Below, one piece after another: positions 1 through 12,684 of a stretch of DNA of 64,000 bases. Under the pieces are notes generated by a model, which was not told the DNA's origin, did no database searches, and worked only from the letters and a program-made list of their open reading frames with translations. This stretch comes from Tetragonia tetragonoides. Its lineage: Eukaryota; Streptophyta; Magnoliopsida; Caryophyllales; Aizoaceae. Position numbers and translations under genes: made by a program. Each line of letters begins with the position of its first letter. Position 1 is the first letter of the stretch. Location: NCBI GenBank assembly GCA_038025085.1, contig CM076151.1, forward strand, positions 9,429,001-9,493,000, written 5' to 3'.

Positions 1-577
1 TCGCCCTTAATAATTATACTCTTTCTCGTCATATTGCTAACTAAATGGTGTGTTTTTTCATTGAACTTAACCGGATAGTAATATGTGAAACCATAATTAC
101 AGCACTTCAATGAATTTAAATTAAGCAAACCAATTATCAGATACAAAGGTACCCTTTTAGTCTCAAATTGAAGGTCCAAACTTGACTTTTCACTCTTAGG
201 TTAACAATTTAATTTACAAATAAAATTAACTAGAAGAATTTTCACTTGTAAATTCTTTAAAAATTATAAAAAATAAAATTCTTTTTAAGAGGCAGAAAAG
301 GAAAAGACGATGATAAACCAAACGGTATCGTTTAGCCTTTAAACCATCTTGGACGGCCCTGTTGAAATTGACGCTTTTGGGGTTCAACTATTATTAGTTT
401 ATTACTCCCCCATTGAGCCACTGGGGAAAGTAGAGAGCAAAGAGCGACCAGACCAAACCAAACAAAGCAAGAGAGAGAAAAAGAGAGTGAGCGGGTTTAT
501 TTAGGGTTTGGGCTCTTTCGGTCTAGAGAGAGCAGAGAGAAGAGAGCAGAGAACAGAGGATTTAGAGGAGAGAGAAA
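1..577 (+). promoter_or_regulatory. Upstream region and 5' leader of SmD3
   Basis: There is no open reading frame of note here. From about 430 onward the sequence becomes strongly purine-rich with many GAGA/AGAGAG runs, typical of plant 5' leaders, and runs directly into the SmD3 start codon at 578. No clear TATA box is seen. The first 400 bases are AT-rich and hold nothing else I can identify. Confidence 0.6.
501..509 (+). promoter_or_regulatory. telo-box (TTAGGGTTT) in SmD3 leader
   Basis: TTAGGGTTT is the plant telo-box, the reverse complement of AAACCCTAA. It is enriched near transcription starts of genes for translation and RNA-processing proteins. It lies 69 bases before the SmD3 start codon, inside the purine-rich leader. 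The role is inferred from motif and position only. Confidence 0.5.
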
Positions 578-3500
578 ATGAGTCGAAGCTTAGGAATACC
601 GGTGAAATTGATGCACGAGGCCACTGGTCATGTCGTCACTGTCGAGCTTAAGAGTGGTGAGCTTTATCGAGGCACAATGATCGAGTGTGAAGATAACTGG
701 AACTGTCAACTTGACAATATTACCTTCACTGCTAAGGTGGGTCTTTTCTCTTTTAGGGTTTCTTTGATTTTGTTTTCTTTCATGTGGGTTTCTTCAATTT
801 TGTGTTCCTGAATGTGGGTTTCATTAATTTTGTGTTTCTGAATGTGGGTTTCATTAATTTTGTGTTTCTGAATGTGGGTTTCATTAATTTTGTGTTTCTG
901 AATGTGGGGTATTACTATTTTTATTTTTTGAATGTGGGTTTCTTTAGTTTTGTTTTCATAAATGCGGGTTTTAATTTGTTGATGATTTTTGTGTGTTATG
1001 TTGATAAGTTATGGTGTTGATTTGAGATTTCAGGAACCCTCGTAGTGGGTTTAGGTTTTGATTAGGATAGGCTGAATCTGTTGGAATTTCTAGGGCAACT
1101 GGAATATTTGGTTTTTCTTGCAATTTGGTTGTAATGTGGAATGTTTGTGTTTTGTTTGGTTGAAAAAGCCTAATTTTTAGGCTGGTATGACATATTTGCC
1201 TTCTCAATGACAGTTAGATTTTCTTTTGAGGTTATAGTAACATTTATTTATGATGATATTGCGATGAGTATAGACAACTAACTTGAATGATATCCCTAGG
1301 GAGTAGGGACTAGGGAGGGAGGGTTAATGATAGTTTTCCAGTGCAATCCGCTTTTTTTTTCCCTGCCTGGACCTTATTTTGCTCTTATAATGTCCAATGG
1401 CGTGTGTAACAGAATATCTAATGGGTGTAAATGGAGTTCATTCATTGTTTTCTTATGGATATAGCCATATAGGCTTGTGAGGGTCTAAACAAAGGAGAAG
1501 AAGCCCTCATTGGGGCCCCACCTAGTTGTTTAAGGTCGTGTATGTAGGGATTTACTTACAGAGAGCGTGTGTTCTGTATGAATAAGGAGAGAGAAGTCTT
1601 GGATGTGGACGCATATGTGTGTATTTAGTGGTCACTGCTTTGAGATGATGGGAGCAGTGTCGCTGGCAAAACTTCTGTGATTTCTCATGGGCCGCATTCT
1701 GATGGTGATGCATATTGATCTTATTCTCTCGACTGAGGTGCTTGTTACTGGAGTGGCATCATCAGTGGTGGTTCTTAAGGTGATTTTTTTATGTAAGGAA
1801 GGTGAGGCTCATAAAGCGTCGAGAAGAGTCATTTTTTATGAATGGGTGTTAGAATTTGTACCTGTAGTATTAATATGGCGCTAACTCACTAGCTTGTATA
1901 ATGACTAGTTGGAAAATAAGCTTTGGGCTAAGAAGCAGAACATGGAATGGCTTTTTGAGGAGGATCTCAATCAATTTCAAATTGGAGGAGAAGCCTATTG
2001 CTAGTTTTCTATATACCTAGTTTGCGGACAACCTACAAATGGCCCAAAAACAATGATGGTCACATGGTGGCAATGGGTTGAATTTTAATGGTAGGGGGTT
2101 GGGGGATTTGCTAGGTTTTTGATAAAATATATCATGTCATGTTTTTCTTAGTTACTGCTTTTTCTTAATATGAGGAACTTCTTTTGCGATTTTCGCTCTT
2201 CTAGCTATTGGTGTTAGCAACAAGGTGCAGAAATGAAGCTTGATGTAAATTACAAATGGCTTCAAGGTCAATTAAGATAGCTATGGTCGAACTCATGCAT
2301 TCTTAATTGAATACAAAAGGTGGATAGTATGTTAGAAAGATCACGAGATAGCACATGAAGCTGCAAGTAGCTTGTTCGGGATAGAATATTAAGAGAGAGA
2401 CTTGTGATCAATGGAGTAAGAAGTTATTGTGTGGGTGGTAAGACTTAAGAGGGACCTATCACTTCATAAATGTAGGAGGAGAGCAAAGCACGCTTAAAGA
2501 CGTAATTAGCGTTTTTCTGAATGTGCAACTCTTTTCCTAACTTAGGCTGTGAAGGGTCTTGCAGCTGAGAAAATTATTGCTGTTCCTTTTTTGTTCTGGG
2601 TTATGGAGTGTGCAAATCTAGGCCAGGAAGCCAGTGGGGATAGGGTTTTTTTTTTTTTTCTTACTCCAGTAGACTAGAGTGGGATGAGTTAATAGGTAGT
2701 GTAGAGGATGCTGCAAAGCGTTTTGCATTTTCTACAACTAGCTTTTTCCCTTCACTGGATCTGAAGGTAGCTTATGTGAATTATGACTATTCTAATCATT
2801 ATGAAACTTAAGAACTTCTCGCACCTCCCCCCCAAAGTCCCAAATCACACACAAATAAAAGAACAATAACTGAAATCGAAGGGAAACAAGAACTTAAGTT
2901 CTAATTCTCCAGTATTCCTATTTGTGAATTATACATATACACATAACACATGCATCAACCGTCATGTTTTTCAGGAGGCTTGCTATGCAAACTTATATTC
3001 AATAAAAAGATTGACCCTGTTTGCCAATGCCTGTTAAATCCATCCAGTTGGTGTGATAAATTGTCTTTTCCATCTCCTTGTTTCACACTTTTTTTAGCTC
3101 TTGGTGTTGGAGGGCGGGTCTTATATATGCCCTCAAAGGAACTAATGGGTTTTGAGATCTCTTCTTTTGATTTTTGATGTTGTTATATCATCTGCAGGAT
3201 GGAAAGGTCTCCCAACTTGAACATGTATTCATTCGAGGTAGCAGAGTTAGGTAATGCATTCGTTATTATCTCTGAGGTGGTTCAAAATTTGATTTTCAAG
3301 CCTAATTGTTATTTGGGACATATCATTCAGGTTTATGATAATACCAGATATGCTGAAGAATGCTCCAATGTTTAAACGTCTAGATGCCAGAATCAAGGTA
3401 TTCAATCATGTCACTCTCTGTTATTATCTCAAAAGGTTCATATCTTCATCACTTTTTTTAATTTTCCTTGAATTTTTCACAGGGTAAGAGCACAGCTCTT

Positions 3501-3732
3501 GGAGTTGGTCGTGGTCGTGCTGTAGCAATGCGAGCAAAGGCAAGTATCTGATTGTTGCATGCAGCTTTTCGATCTTTGTGCTTTGCAAATAGTGCTTAGT
3601 GTAGTACAGTGTTGATGATGCTTTCTGATTATGCCTCAGAATATTAACACTGCCTTTTGTTTTCCTTTCTAGGCTCAGGCTGTTGGGCGGGGTGGTCCTG
3701 GTAGGGGAGTTGTACCTCCAGTGCGGAGGTAA
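578..3732 (+). CDS. SMD3: Small nuclear ribonucleoprotein Sm D3 (5 exons)
   Basis: This gene encodes a core protein of the heptameric Sm ring on U1, U2, U4 and U5 snRNPs, acting in nuclear pre-mRNA splicing. Coding exons are 578-736, 3198-3250, 3331-3397, 3483-3539 and 3673-3732, giving 131 residues, the usual size for plant SmD3. Exon 1 supplies the Sm1 fold, starting MSRSLGIPVKLMHEATGHVV and including the conserved NWNCQLDN stretch. Exons 2-3 supply Sm2 (FIRGSRVRFMIIPDML, about residues 64-79). The C-terminus is an RG-rich tail (VGRGRAVAMRAK, GRGGPGRG) of the kind that is arginine-methylated in this family. Intron 1 is 2,461 nt and holds a 30-bp minisatellite. Intron 4 has a GC donor (AAG|GCAAGT) instead of GT. 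All junctions keep the frame, so identification is very secure. Confidence 0.96.
781..970 (+). repeat. 30-bp minisatellite in SmD3 intron 1
   Basis: About six copies of a 30-bp unit beginning AATGTGGGTTTCATTAATTT stand head to tail. The central three are nearly identical, and the outer ones carry substitutions. The unit length is a multiple of three with no stop in one frame, so the array reads as a hydrophobic 10-residue repeat. It lies within 50 bases after the exon 1 donor and is intronic, so I regard the peptide as an artefact. Confidence 0.9.
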
Positions 3733-5121
3733 AATTGTTGTGTGGCAGGTCCATCTGATGAACAGTCTTGAGAGATGCTGTGACCTAGTGATTTCCCCGA
3801 GGATTTTGGCGTTAAGAGGCTTAATTTCTGTTACTTCTGTAATAGAGTATGCACCTGAATTTGAGTGGATGTATGATAATGGTGCGACTTTAGGGTGTCA
3901 ATTTCTAGCTAATCCATGTCTTAATGTTTGAAGATAATGTCTTTGGCTAGTCTATTGCTGAAGTTCAGTGAGTCTATATTGTAGCTGATTTTGAATTATC
4001 ACCACTCTGCTCAAATTAGTCGTTTAGCTCGCTTCTGTAAACTTCCTAAAAAAAGTTCTATTTACAAGGAATTTCATTTCTATTTCCTGAGATGTCGCTA
4101 TTTACCTAGCCACTAGATGGAAAATATAGAGATTATAAGCTATAGCCTCTGCACTCTGCAGCCCAACTATGGTCAAGCGTGTGCTTATCAATTTTTATAT
4201 GCCATGGAGTGAGGCATGGATGATATAATCCAACTTGTGATAATTTCCAACTTGGACCATCAAAAAACGTCCAGACAAACCAAAAGGAAAAAGTAGGTGA
4301 AAACGCCTGCATTGTCAAAGGCCTGTTTGGCAATTAGCTGGTGTCATTAGTTATTGGCTGATGGATGGTGGTCGATGACTGGTATTGTTAGCTGATTTAA
4401 CCGGCTGTTAACATTGGATGTCAGGAAAAAGATGTTTGGTAACATTGGCTGGTTATGTGTAAAATGACTAATAAGGACATTCATATAATTGAAGAATTTG
4501 ATGGCATAGAAGTAAATAATTGCAAGTCTTGGACTATTATGTCATTGGATTACATAAATGCCACTGGCCAATACCCATAAGCCAACCATTTTGGATGGTG
4601 GATTGGACAAACATCCAATTTTGTCAAAAGCCACCCCACAAGCCAATATCCAAACACCCTCAAAAAGTACACTTCAGCTTAAAGGCAAGTGTGATCCAAA
4701 GGTTCCAAGACCAAGAGGTTCATGAGAGCTCTATACAACTTCCTCTTCAAGTCCATTTTAGCCCCATAAAGCAGAAATCAGGATTAAAAGGAAGACATTG
4801 TCTAATATGAAATTAGTAGTACATGTGATTTCTTTTTTATTTATTTTTTCGGATCAAGCAGTACATGTGATTTCAGCAATACATAGATACAAACTGTGGC
4901 GAACCAGCCCATCTGGTAGACTCCGTCTGCTAATGATGACTGGAGTACGGATGCATCATGCATGGCAGTTCACATGATTCAAATGACCCCCCCTTTATGC
5001 AACGGAAGAATGGAGCACCACTGTACTAGGCGTCCAGGCATGAATTGCCAGCTGCCACAGTGTCAAAAATTATACACGAATATCTCTTATGCCTCTTTTG
5101 AAGTTCGGAAATATTGCCTAA
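3733..5121. other. Convergent spacer between SmD3 and LAZ1-like gene
   Basis: The spacer holds the SmD3 3' UTR (roughly to 4.1 kb), a probable TIR element (4.32-4.66 kb, listed separately) and the 3' UTR of the minus-strand LAZ1-like gene. On the minus strand two overlapping AATAAA-type hexamers at about 4836-4845 could serve as polyadenylation signals for that gene. Open frames here are short and show no family resemblance. Confidence 0.5.
4322..4665. mobile_element. Possible hAT-like MITE
   Basis: The left part reads GGCCTGTTTGGCAATTAGCT. The right end, read on the opposite strand, gives a related GGTGTTTGGATATTGGCTT. This inverted similarity of about 20 bp, with a gccaat/attggc-rich interior, suggests a short non-autonomous TIR element. 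The termini are diverged and I could not establish a target-site duplication. Confidence 0.3.
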
Positions 5122-8100
5122 CTACTCTTTGACAACCCATCTACGGCCACGGGTCATGTACCCAGCATAGCTTTGGTCATTGCTGCTCTCGCCACCACTT
5201 TCACTTGTGTAACCTGGTTTTTTACGGTGCTTCCTACTCTTTGAAACCCCAGTATCGCTCATGCTACCATTTAGCAGCGGGTCATCAATTCCGCGAATTA
5301 CTCTCCGCGCTGGTGAAGATGTTGTGATGCAGCTATCATCCTTTGTTCTCCACTTGTCTTTGTCACGTTTCTTGATGTTCTGCGATATCTCATGTAATTT
5401 CTCGTTGAACTTGGTGATTCCCTTCTCCATAGGCTCCACTGTCTGATTAACTGTGAACTTCACATCTTTGACAATCTGAATCATGCAAAATAGCACATTT
5501 AGTTTGCTGAGATTGTGGTGAAAATAATTCTGAAAATTGCTGCAATCCTGCAGAGTCCTGCTGGCATTTAGGATCAGCATCAAGAAACTGCTAGAGATTG
5601 TTTAATTTGAACAAAATAGTTCAACTTTCTCAGAAAACAGTATTCTAACCACTTCAGGGGAAAACAGCGTTGATACAATAAAGAAAATCATTATGAATAC
5701 CAATCAGCCTTCCAACCTACCATGCAGAGCTATCTCAAGAATTGACATCTTTCAAAGAATACGGAGGTCTTGACTAACCCATTTCATTGCAATGATTCAA
5801 TGTTAAAACAATGCTGAAGTATTCATAAATTAAGGGGCTGGGATCCATACACTAAAGAATTTGACAAACCTACCAAGCTTGATTAGTTTCTTGAAGAAAT
5901 AGAACATAACATATGAATATGTAGCAAAGGTTTGCTGCAGTGGTAACAAGCAGATCACTAAAATACAATGAGTTAATCACAATAGTAACTCCTCCTACTT
6001 TAGATGAAGGGTGCTTACATATCCACCGCCACCAAGAAAGACATCTCGAACACTTTGGCCAAGGGTCATGCCACTCTTAACAGGAAGCTCAGGCTGAGGA
6101 AGGCACAGCTTTGTGGGGCGTTCACTATCCCGAACCTCATCAGGGTCAAGGGGACAGTCAGCTGATACATAATCTCCAAGAACAGCAACAGTTCCAGAAA
6201 AACGTTCGCCCATTAGCTCATATGGTTTTGCTGGAAATACATAGAGATGAACAACAGAGGCTACACCCATCTGCACCGGTTAAATACACACCAACGTTAA
6301 GCTTCAGTCTAATGACTACCGTACAAGTATTCCTCAAAGCCAAGTTTGAGTCCCCTCAGGGCCACTGGAGGTTTTCCTGGTTGTTAACTCCAGGACCCAT
6401 GGGATTAGTCAAGCTAAGCTTGGATGCCCAAGTTATCTTTAACAAAAACAAAAGAGTATTGCTCAAAGCATACAATCATTCGAGGGGGAAGGGAAAGGAG
6501 AGACAGAAGAATAGTAATCAAAACTTGGAAATAAACAAAGATAGCCCTGTTTCACATGCATACAGGAGAATCCTGTACGTTTCAATAACCATTATCATCC
6601 TCGCTTACGGCTTATCCCAGTTTGACTAGATGAGTTCAATGACAATCGGCAACACAAAACACGATTCTTTTCCTTTTTCTTTAACATTTATTAATAATTA
6701 TGCAAGTCATTAAAACCCGAATTTAAAGTCGAAATTTTTTTTGAACATTCAAGATGAACACAACACACAAGAAACTTGAATTTAAAGTAAATCTAGAATC
6801 CAGCATCAGGGTAGATGCTGATCCCAGTTCTTCAAAAAGGCTATGACAGATCACATAAACACCTACAAGCTGCCTAATAAATACAAGATTTACACCTATA
6901 AGCTGCCTAATAAATACGAGTTGTACACCTACAAGCTGCCTAGTAAATACGAGATGTACCTCTATGCATATGATGAAATCTTGGACACTTGATTTAAACT
7001 GCAATTCTTGAGCTATTTGACTTTTAAACAGACCAAGATCATATAGAATAGCAATTGCCACGCCTTGCCACCATGACAGAAAAACAATGGACTTAAATGT
7101 CAGAAATTTGGCTAAAGGTTGTATGTGCGCCAACTCATCCTTTGTAACAGTATAAAATTGTACCAAGCAGTACAAAGCCCATGTCTGACTGAAATTTAGG
7201 ACTACTGCCACATATGGGTACCTGCAAAACAGAATAATAAGTACAAGCTGTGTAATGTAACAAAAGCCAAAAGTGATTCAGAACATCTCATTCATTTAAT
7301 ACAACCACAATATCACAAAGCAACAGTATCAGTATATACATATATGGAAACCTAGTAGTAGCTAGAGTGCATAGTATTTGGAACTAAATCCGCATGGAGA
7401 TGCATTCATAGCCTCATTACTACTGAATCAGCACTCAGCAGCCCTCATCTCAAGCGCAAAGATAGAAATAGGGTCAGCATATCTCTGCATGCATGTCGTT
7501 GAGCAGAGCACTAGAAAATGCACTGGGTATTTTACATAGCAAATGGTCAAGAGAAAGAGAGCGTAGTATTTAGGAGTGAGATATTACATAGCAAAATCAA
7601 ACGCCGGGGTGAATTGTTTTGATAGAGAAGATGACATCAACATTGATGAAGAGAACAATCAGTGGGCAAGGTTCATGACTTAGATGAGGCCTAGGGGAAC
7701 AGCAAGAGATGTACAAGGTTATCTCCATGTCAAAGAGATATTGGTTGAAGAAAAACAAGCAAAAGGGGGAAGATTTATGGACATAGTATAAGATACCATA
7801 TACAGAAAATTCTACTTGGTTAAGCTAACTACATAGTACTCACTGAAGTTGTAAACAGCATAGGTCCATAGCCCATCACCCTGCTTGATGTTCCAAAAAC
7901 AGAATAAATAGCAGTTATGACACATTTAGTTGACATAATATGGAGCTGTCAAGGCAAGATAAAAGGCAAGCACATACCAGTATAAGCACAAGCAGCAGAA
8001 ATGTGGTGTCATACAGGTCGAGCAACAAAGTGGCCAAACAAGGAAATTGAAAACTACAAAGCATTCATTATTTCATTACCACCTTTGAAGATAATTTTCT

Positions 8101-11100
8101 CAGTTGATAACAGACATTAAGTTTCTGTCGAAACCAGCAGCATTATCGCTTTATTTTAGGTCACAGTGAACATGTAGGACAGGAAAAATACCAATGCCTT
8201 TCACTCAACCCGCTAGAGTGAATTAAAAATAACCACATCAAACCCATATTTTGCAATATACGTAGCCCATTCTAATTTCTACAGTATAAGAGTATCTTAC
8301 TCACCCGCAAGTCAACTTGAAGTCCCCATCACAATAAACATCGTACCCTTCAAGAATAACAGCTACTATTGCCGTCAATGCTTTAATAATCATCTGTGGC
8401 AGAAACTTTGTTGAGCTCCTTCTCAATAAAATATGTAAACAAATAGGAAGAGTAACAACACTGGTTTCAGACATACATACTGAACAATTCCAATCTTGAT
8501 GACTTGGTACAACCGCTGACCAAGTTTCCATGGTTTGAAGAAAAGACTCATTGGAAAATGATGCTTTACGACTCCCTTTTCAGAACCCTGCTCCAACAAA
8601 GGCATCTTTGAAGGTGCACGACCTTCCCTTTCCATGAATGCAATTGTCCTCTCCTCACCACCTTTCGGAAACAATGTAGTACTATCAGTAAACGAAAGCT
8701 ATACATAGGTTTGAAAATACAACTTGCTCCTTACATATTCAACACAAGTAAATACAGCCTAACAAATAAGAGACATTAGTGAACCATTGCAGGGTCGATG
8801 TCATGAATAGATAGTGTACATGAATCACTTTACACATGAGTCACTTGTATAAGAGAAAATTGAGGCTACAACAATGATGAAACACAAGATAGGTTGCAGA
8901 AATGCAGAAGCTTAAGTATCTATCACACTGATACCAAAAGTTATTGAAAAAAGGGGAACTTTCCAAAGCAAAAGCACATGGGTAATAATAAAATTCATAA
9001 CTTTGAAGACTCAAGATAGAACCTCAAATTGGAGAATCTAACTGCTTGTCTTCTTTTATGCCCCACATCGTGATTATTAAACTTCCTTACAAAAGTTGAA
9101 GGGGCTACTTCTGTTGAAAAGAGCTCTTTCTTTTCGAACTACAGGTAAAACAAAGGGCACAAAATGCTTTCTTGATATAGGGTTCAAGCGACTAAAAAAA
9201 TACCATTACAGTTGTGGTTGAACTACATGCCTTCCTTTGTGACAAGTGACAACCCAATTATGTTCCACAGTGAATGATAGAATATCACAAAGTTGTTCTA
9301 TAAGGCATAGGAGGACTACTTTCGTCACAAGAAGATCTTCATTTCGGGTTTGAGTGCCTAACTGCCTACAGTGGTCGAAAGGCTTGAATAGTTACAAGCA
9401 GTCACTATAGAGTGTTACATATAGTATTAGAGTCAAGATCATACAAGAAATGTAAAGCTTAATGTCATGTTAAGCAAAGTGGTACACGTTACCACCCATG
9501 AGTCCCTTAGTGAGTACAAATGCTATGATATAGTCACTCAGCCATCTATTGCCCCCATCAACACCATCTCTACAGTTCATATTGCCCCAATACAAGTGTT
9601 ACAACTAAATGTCTCACGATGATTAATTGAATACGATAAATCTCTTATGAACAAAAATTCTGTAAATAATTGAATACGACTTATGAACAAAAGTTCTTGT
9701 AAGGGACCAAGTGATTTCACACCCCAGGTTTGTGGTTAACCAAATGACAATTGAGATGAATATTGAGAAACAAAGAACGCAGAAGTTATGTCGGGAACCC
9801 TCAAAAGAGGAAATCCCACGGGCGAAGTAAGAACATAAAACTACTATGATCAAGAGATTACAAGAGATCACTACAAATCCTCAACCCGGAAGGCCGAAAT
9901 TCGGTAAGATGACTCAAAACCTGCTTGCATCCGAGCTCTAATACGTATACAGTCGTGTTCCTAACCCTAGTACCCCTAGAGTACAAGATATCACAAACCA
10001 ATAAGCTTGTACAAAATCTCCCAAAAAGGGGTATGTATATTTGTATAGCTTAGTATAGACTTTGTCGAGGCGTCTAGTAGCAGAGGAAGCTCCAAAAACA
10101 AAATATGCAATTCTCACGGAAAAACAGAAAGCCTTTTGCTCTATCAGCTAATGCCATATTTCCAAGCTTTGCTCGACTGATCCCATGGGTCCTGAAGTTA
10201 ACGACCAGGAAAACCTTTAGTGGCCCTAAGGGGACTCGAACCTGGGACCTCTGGAATAGATCTAATAATAAATAAATAAAAAGGAACTTAGGAATGACAC
10301 AGAATTAATCTCCATATGAATGGTTTTGGAAAGACAACTTTGTGAGTTGTGACAATCGTCCAACAAGTGGTCTTTCACCAGTTCACTTTTAGCCCAAAAC
10401 CATATGCCCATCTCCAACACTCGCATACACAAAATATGAGACATACACTTATGGATCTGATTTTCCTAGTTAAAGGATAAATAGCTCAAAAGGCATGATT
10501 TGCATGACGACCAGTTACTTCAAAGCAATTGTCAGAATCACAAAAGAGCTAAAAGGATAGAGTGAGGATATTGTCTGTGTCTAAAGTTTGAAAAATAAAT
10601 GGTTTACATTAAAGTTACAAGTTGTCTTCAAGCTTTCCATTTGAGAAGTTCTCTTCAAGCTTCCCTAGTGAGAAGTTGTCTTGCGGTTGCCAAGCATTTC
10701 ACTATGTATGAACTTTTGGTTTTCTTAAAGAAGAAATTCACCTTTAAAATGTATGGGACCTTTTAGGCTCTTGTTTAATTGATTGGTTTGCAAATAATTA
10801 TCTTCCTCTACAACTCAGAAACATGCTTAGCACCCACTCCTTTGAACCTTTCAAATTTTCCAGATTGCAATGCCAGTTATGTGAAATTCTATGGAAGCAT
10901 CAGAATCTAACTAATTAAGGTTCTAGTCTGCTCCATAATCTCTTAAAAGAGCCATTACTGATCTTCAAAGAGAAAATTGCCATTCACTGAAATGAAGTAC
11001 TAACACCCTAGAAACAAGGGAAGAAAAGTCTTGCACAGCCATGATGCATAAATCCTCTCCAGATATTTTTTATATATGTTGACAAGTAGACAGTGTATCT

Positions 11101-12684
11101 GTTAGCTGTTTATAACCGGACACATGCATATTCTTGACACATAGAGAAATAGCAGAACTAGTCGTGAAGCGGCATTTAGTTACTAGACTTACCAAAGTTC
11201 AGATTTAAACAGGTAAGTACAACAATAGTCCAAAAAGAACAGACACAGAAGACCGGGCGGGGGAGGACAAAAAAGGGCAAAGGCAAGTGGGAGACAATAA
11301 ACATAACTCAATGTCCGATTCAGAAGAATTGGATGCTATGTAGCACACTCAAAATGGGATTTAAACATCAAGATAAAGATAATTGGTAGCAGCCTGAAGC
11401 AGTAAGTACAAATCAGGAACTGTTGCTTAAATATATGGCTAAGGTAACTCCATAGAATGAAGCATGTTAAAAAAGAGAGAAACTAGGAAGGTGAAAAGTA
11501 TCCAGAAGTTACGATTTCAAGTTGAACACTCATCCCCTTGAACTTGAAATAGCTTACCCAAGCATGCAACGAGGTATCTGCCAAAGCAATACATGGCAAA
11601 AGCTTCATAGCAGTCACGAAGTATCTCAATGTCAACACTTATTGATGGGCGCATCAATGAAATAAACTGCAGGAATAGACGTAGATTAGCATGGTTAGGA
11701 CAAGAGTGATGATAACGGATGTACAGAGGAAGTATAAACTTGAACCGCACTAAAATCGACTTCAAATAAAAATTGGAGGATAGATGTTTCGGCTATCAGG
11801 CACAAGTGTTCATTCTTCGTTCTTCTCCTTCTAATTTCCTTTTACTGGTTACAGGGCACTGTTACAAGCTTTTACACAGATAGTTTTTTACTCATGGACA
11901 AGATAATGATGGAAGCAGCATTCTGGCGAATAGAATCCATCTACTTGGAATTCTGAATCCTAAACAAGCATAAGGACTTTGTGATTCACATGAGGAGAAG
12001 AAAAAAATTGTTGATGTCTAACAAGACACATCCTCCAGAAGATAAAGGAAACAAGTAAAAGTGGTGAAGCATGGCTGCTAACGAAATAGTGGTTTTGGCA
12101 AACACTGTGAGAGTATTTTGAAAGCTTGAACACTCTTTGGGCATTGTATTTTGCACCATGACATCATCCAAATCAGGTTCGAGAAGATATTAACAATATC
12201 CTCATTATTCGTGCCATGGAGATAACTAATTCTGCCTGTAAGGACTTTTTCTCATAGTCCAAGAGAAAGCCTCAAAGAACTGAGAACATCATAAGTTTTC
12301 ATACACCCCAGTGCACAGAAATATATAACCATTAAACAAGGATCTAACAATGGTATTACTCAAAATTTCATATGCAGTCTTACCGATTCAATAGAATAGC
12401 ATGGAACCATTAAGAGGACTCCAATAAGAAACTTTTGCTCCTATATGGAAATACCAAAAATAGAGGTCTATTAGTTAAAGCAGCACATCAATGTAAAACA
12501 TAATAATAAAAGATAGACGATTCAAGAAAGGAACCTCGGGATTCTTGTAAGTGGAAAGGTGCTCAAAAAGAAGATATAATGAAAGACAAAGGGTCAATAT
12601 CACAAAGGCGCCCGCAATAATAACTGCCCATGTAGGTGCGGTGTATGCTGAATTGAGTAAATTCCATTGATGAAGTATCCTCAT
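5122..12684 (-). CDS. LAZ1: LAZ1-like DUF300 / Ostalpha-type membrane protein (8 coding exons)
   Basis: This is a multipass membrane protein of the organic solute transporter alpha/TMEM184 family. In Arabidopsis, LAZ1 is a vacuolar/endomembrane protein linked to hypersensitive cell death and brassinosteroid signalling; transport has not been proven. Minus-strand coding exons are 12684-12535, 12440-12384, 11666-11558, 8661-8477, 8393-8305, 7221-6960, 6270-6019 and 5475-5122. They join in frame to 485 residues, the length I recall for LAZ1. Landmarks are a first membrane span at about 19-40, RDCYEAFAMYCFGRYLVAC, GGEERTI, AVVLNFSQTWALYCLVQFY, KFLTFKSIVFLSWWQG, VVHLYVFPAKPYE and a soluble basic/serine-rich tail ending RGRRWVVKE. 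The start is uncertain: I chose the ATG at 12684 because it gives the family's usual short N-terminus. Two upstream ATGs precede it. Introns hold two SINE copies (introns 3 and 7). Confidence 0.93.
6341..6440 (+). mobile_element. tRNA-derived SINE copy, 5'-truncated (LAZ1 intron 7)
   Basis: The copy begins near a B-box-like GTTTGAGTCCCC. It continues through the family body (cactggaggttttcctgg, cccatgggattagtcaagc, aagcttggatgcccaagtta) and ends in an A-rich tail. It shares its 3' half with the intact copy at 45746-45910. The 5' A-box part is missing or diverged. Confidence 0.65.
10150..10262 (-). mobile_element. tRNA-derived SINE copy (LAZ1 intron 3)
   Basis: Read on the minus strand, this shows the family's B-box region (aggttcgagtcccctt), the central ggttttcctggtcgtta block, CCCATGGGATCAGTCGAGC and the terminal AAGCTTGGAAATA. 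It has the same transcriptional orientation as the host gene. No clean target duplication was recognised. Confidence 0.65.

Noticed and set aside
784..1020. 78-residue hydrophobic repeat reading frame in SmD3 intron 1
   Set aside because: It is the in-frame translation of a 30-bp intronic minisatellite between two exons of a well-supported gene.
4895..4960. Possible tRNA-like head near aaccagcccatctggtagact
   Set aside because: Only a weak A-box resemblance, no B box at suitable distance and no cloverleaf.
6111..6629. 172-codon plus-strand frame
   Set aside because: It runs antisense through LAZ1-like exon 7 and then into a SINE in the intron; it is composite and has no domain.
9640..10060. 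Possible copia-type LTR fragment on the minus strand in LAZ1 intron 3
   Set aside because: Some wording resembles the end of plant LTRs, but no TG...CA ends, primer-binding site or coding domain could be fixed, so I do not list it as an element.
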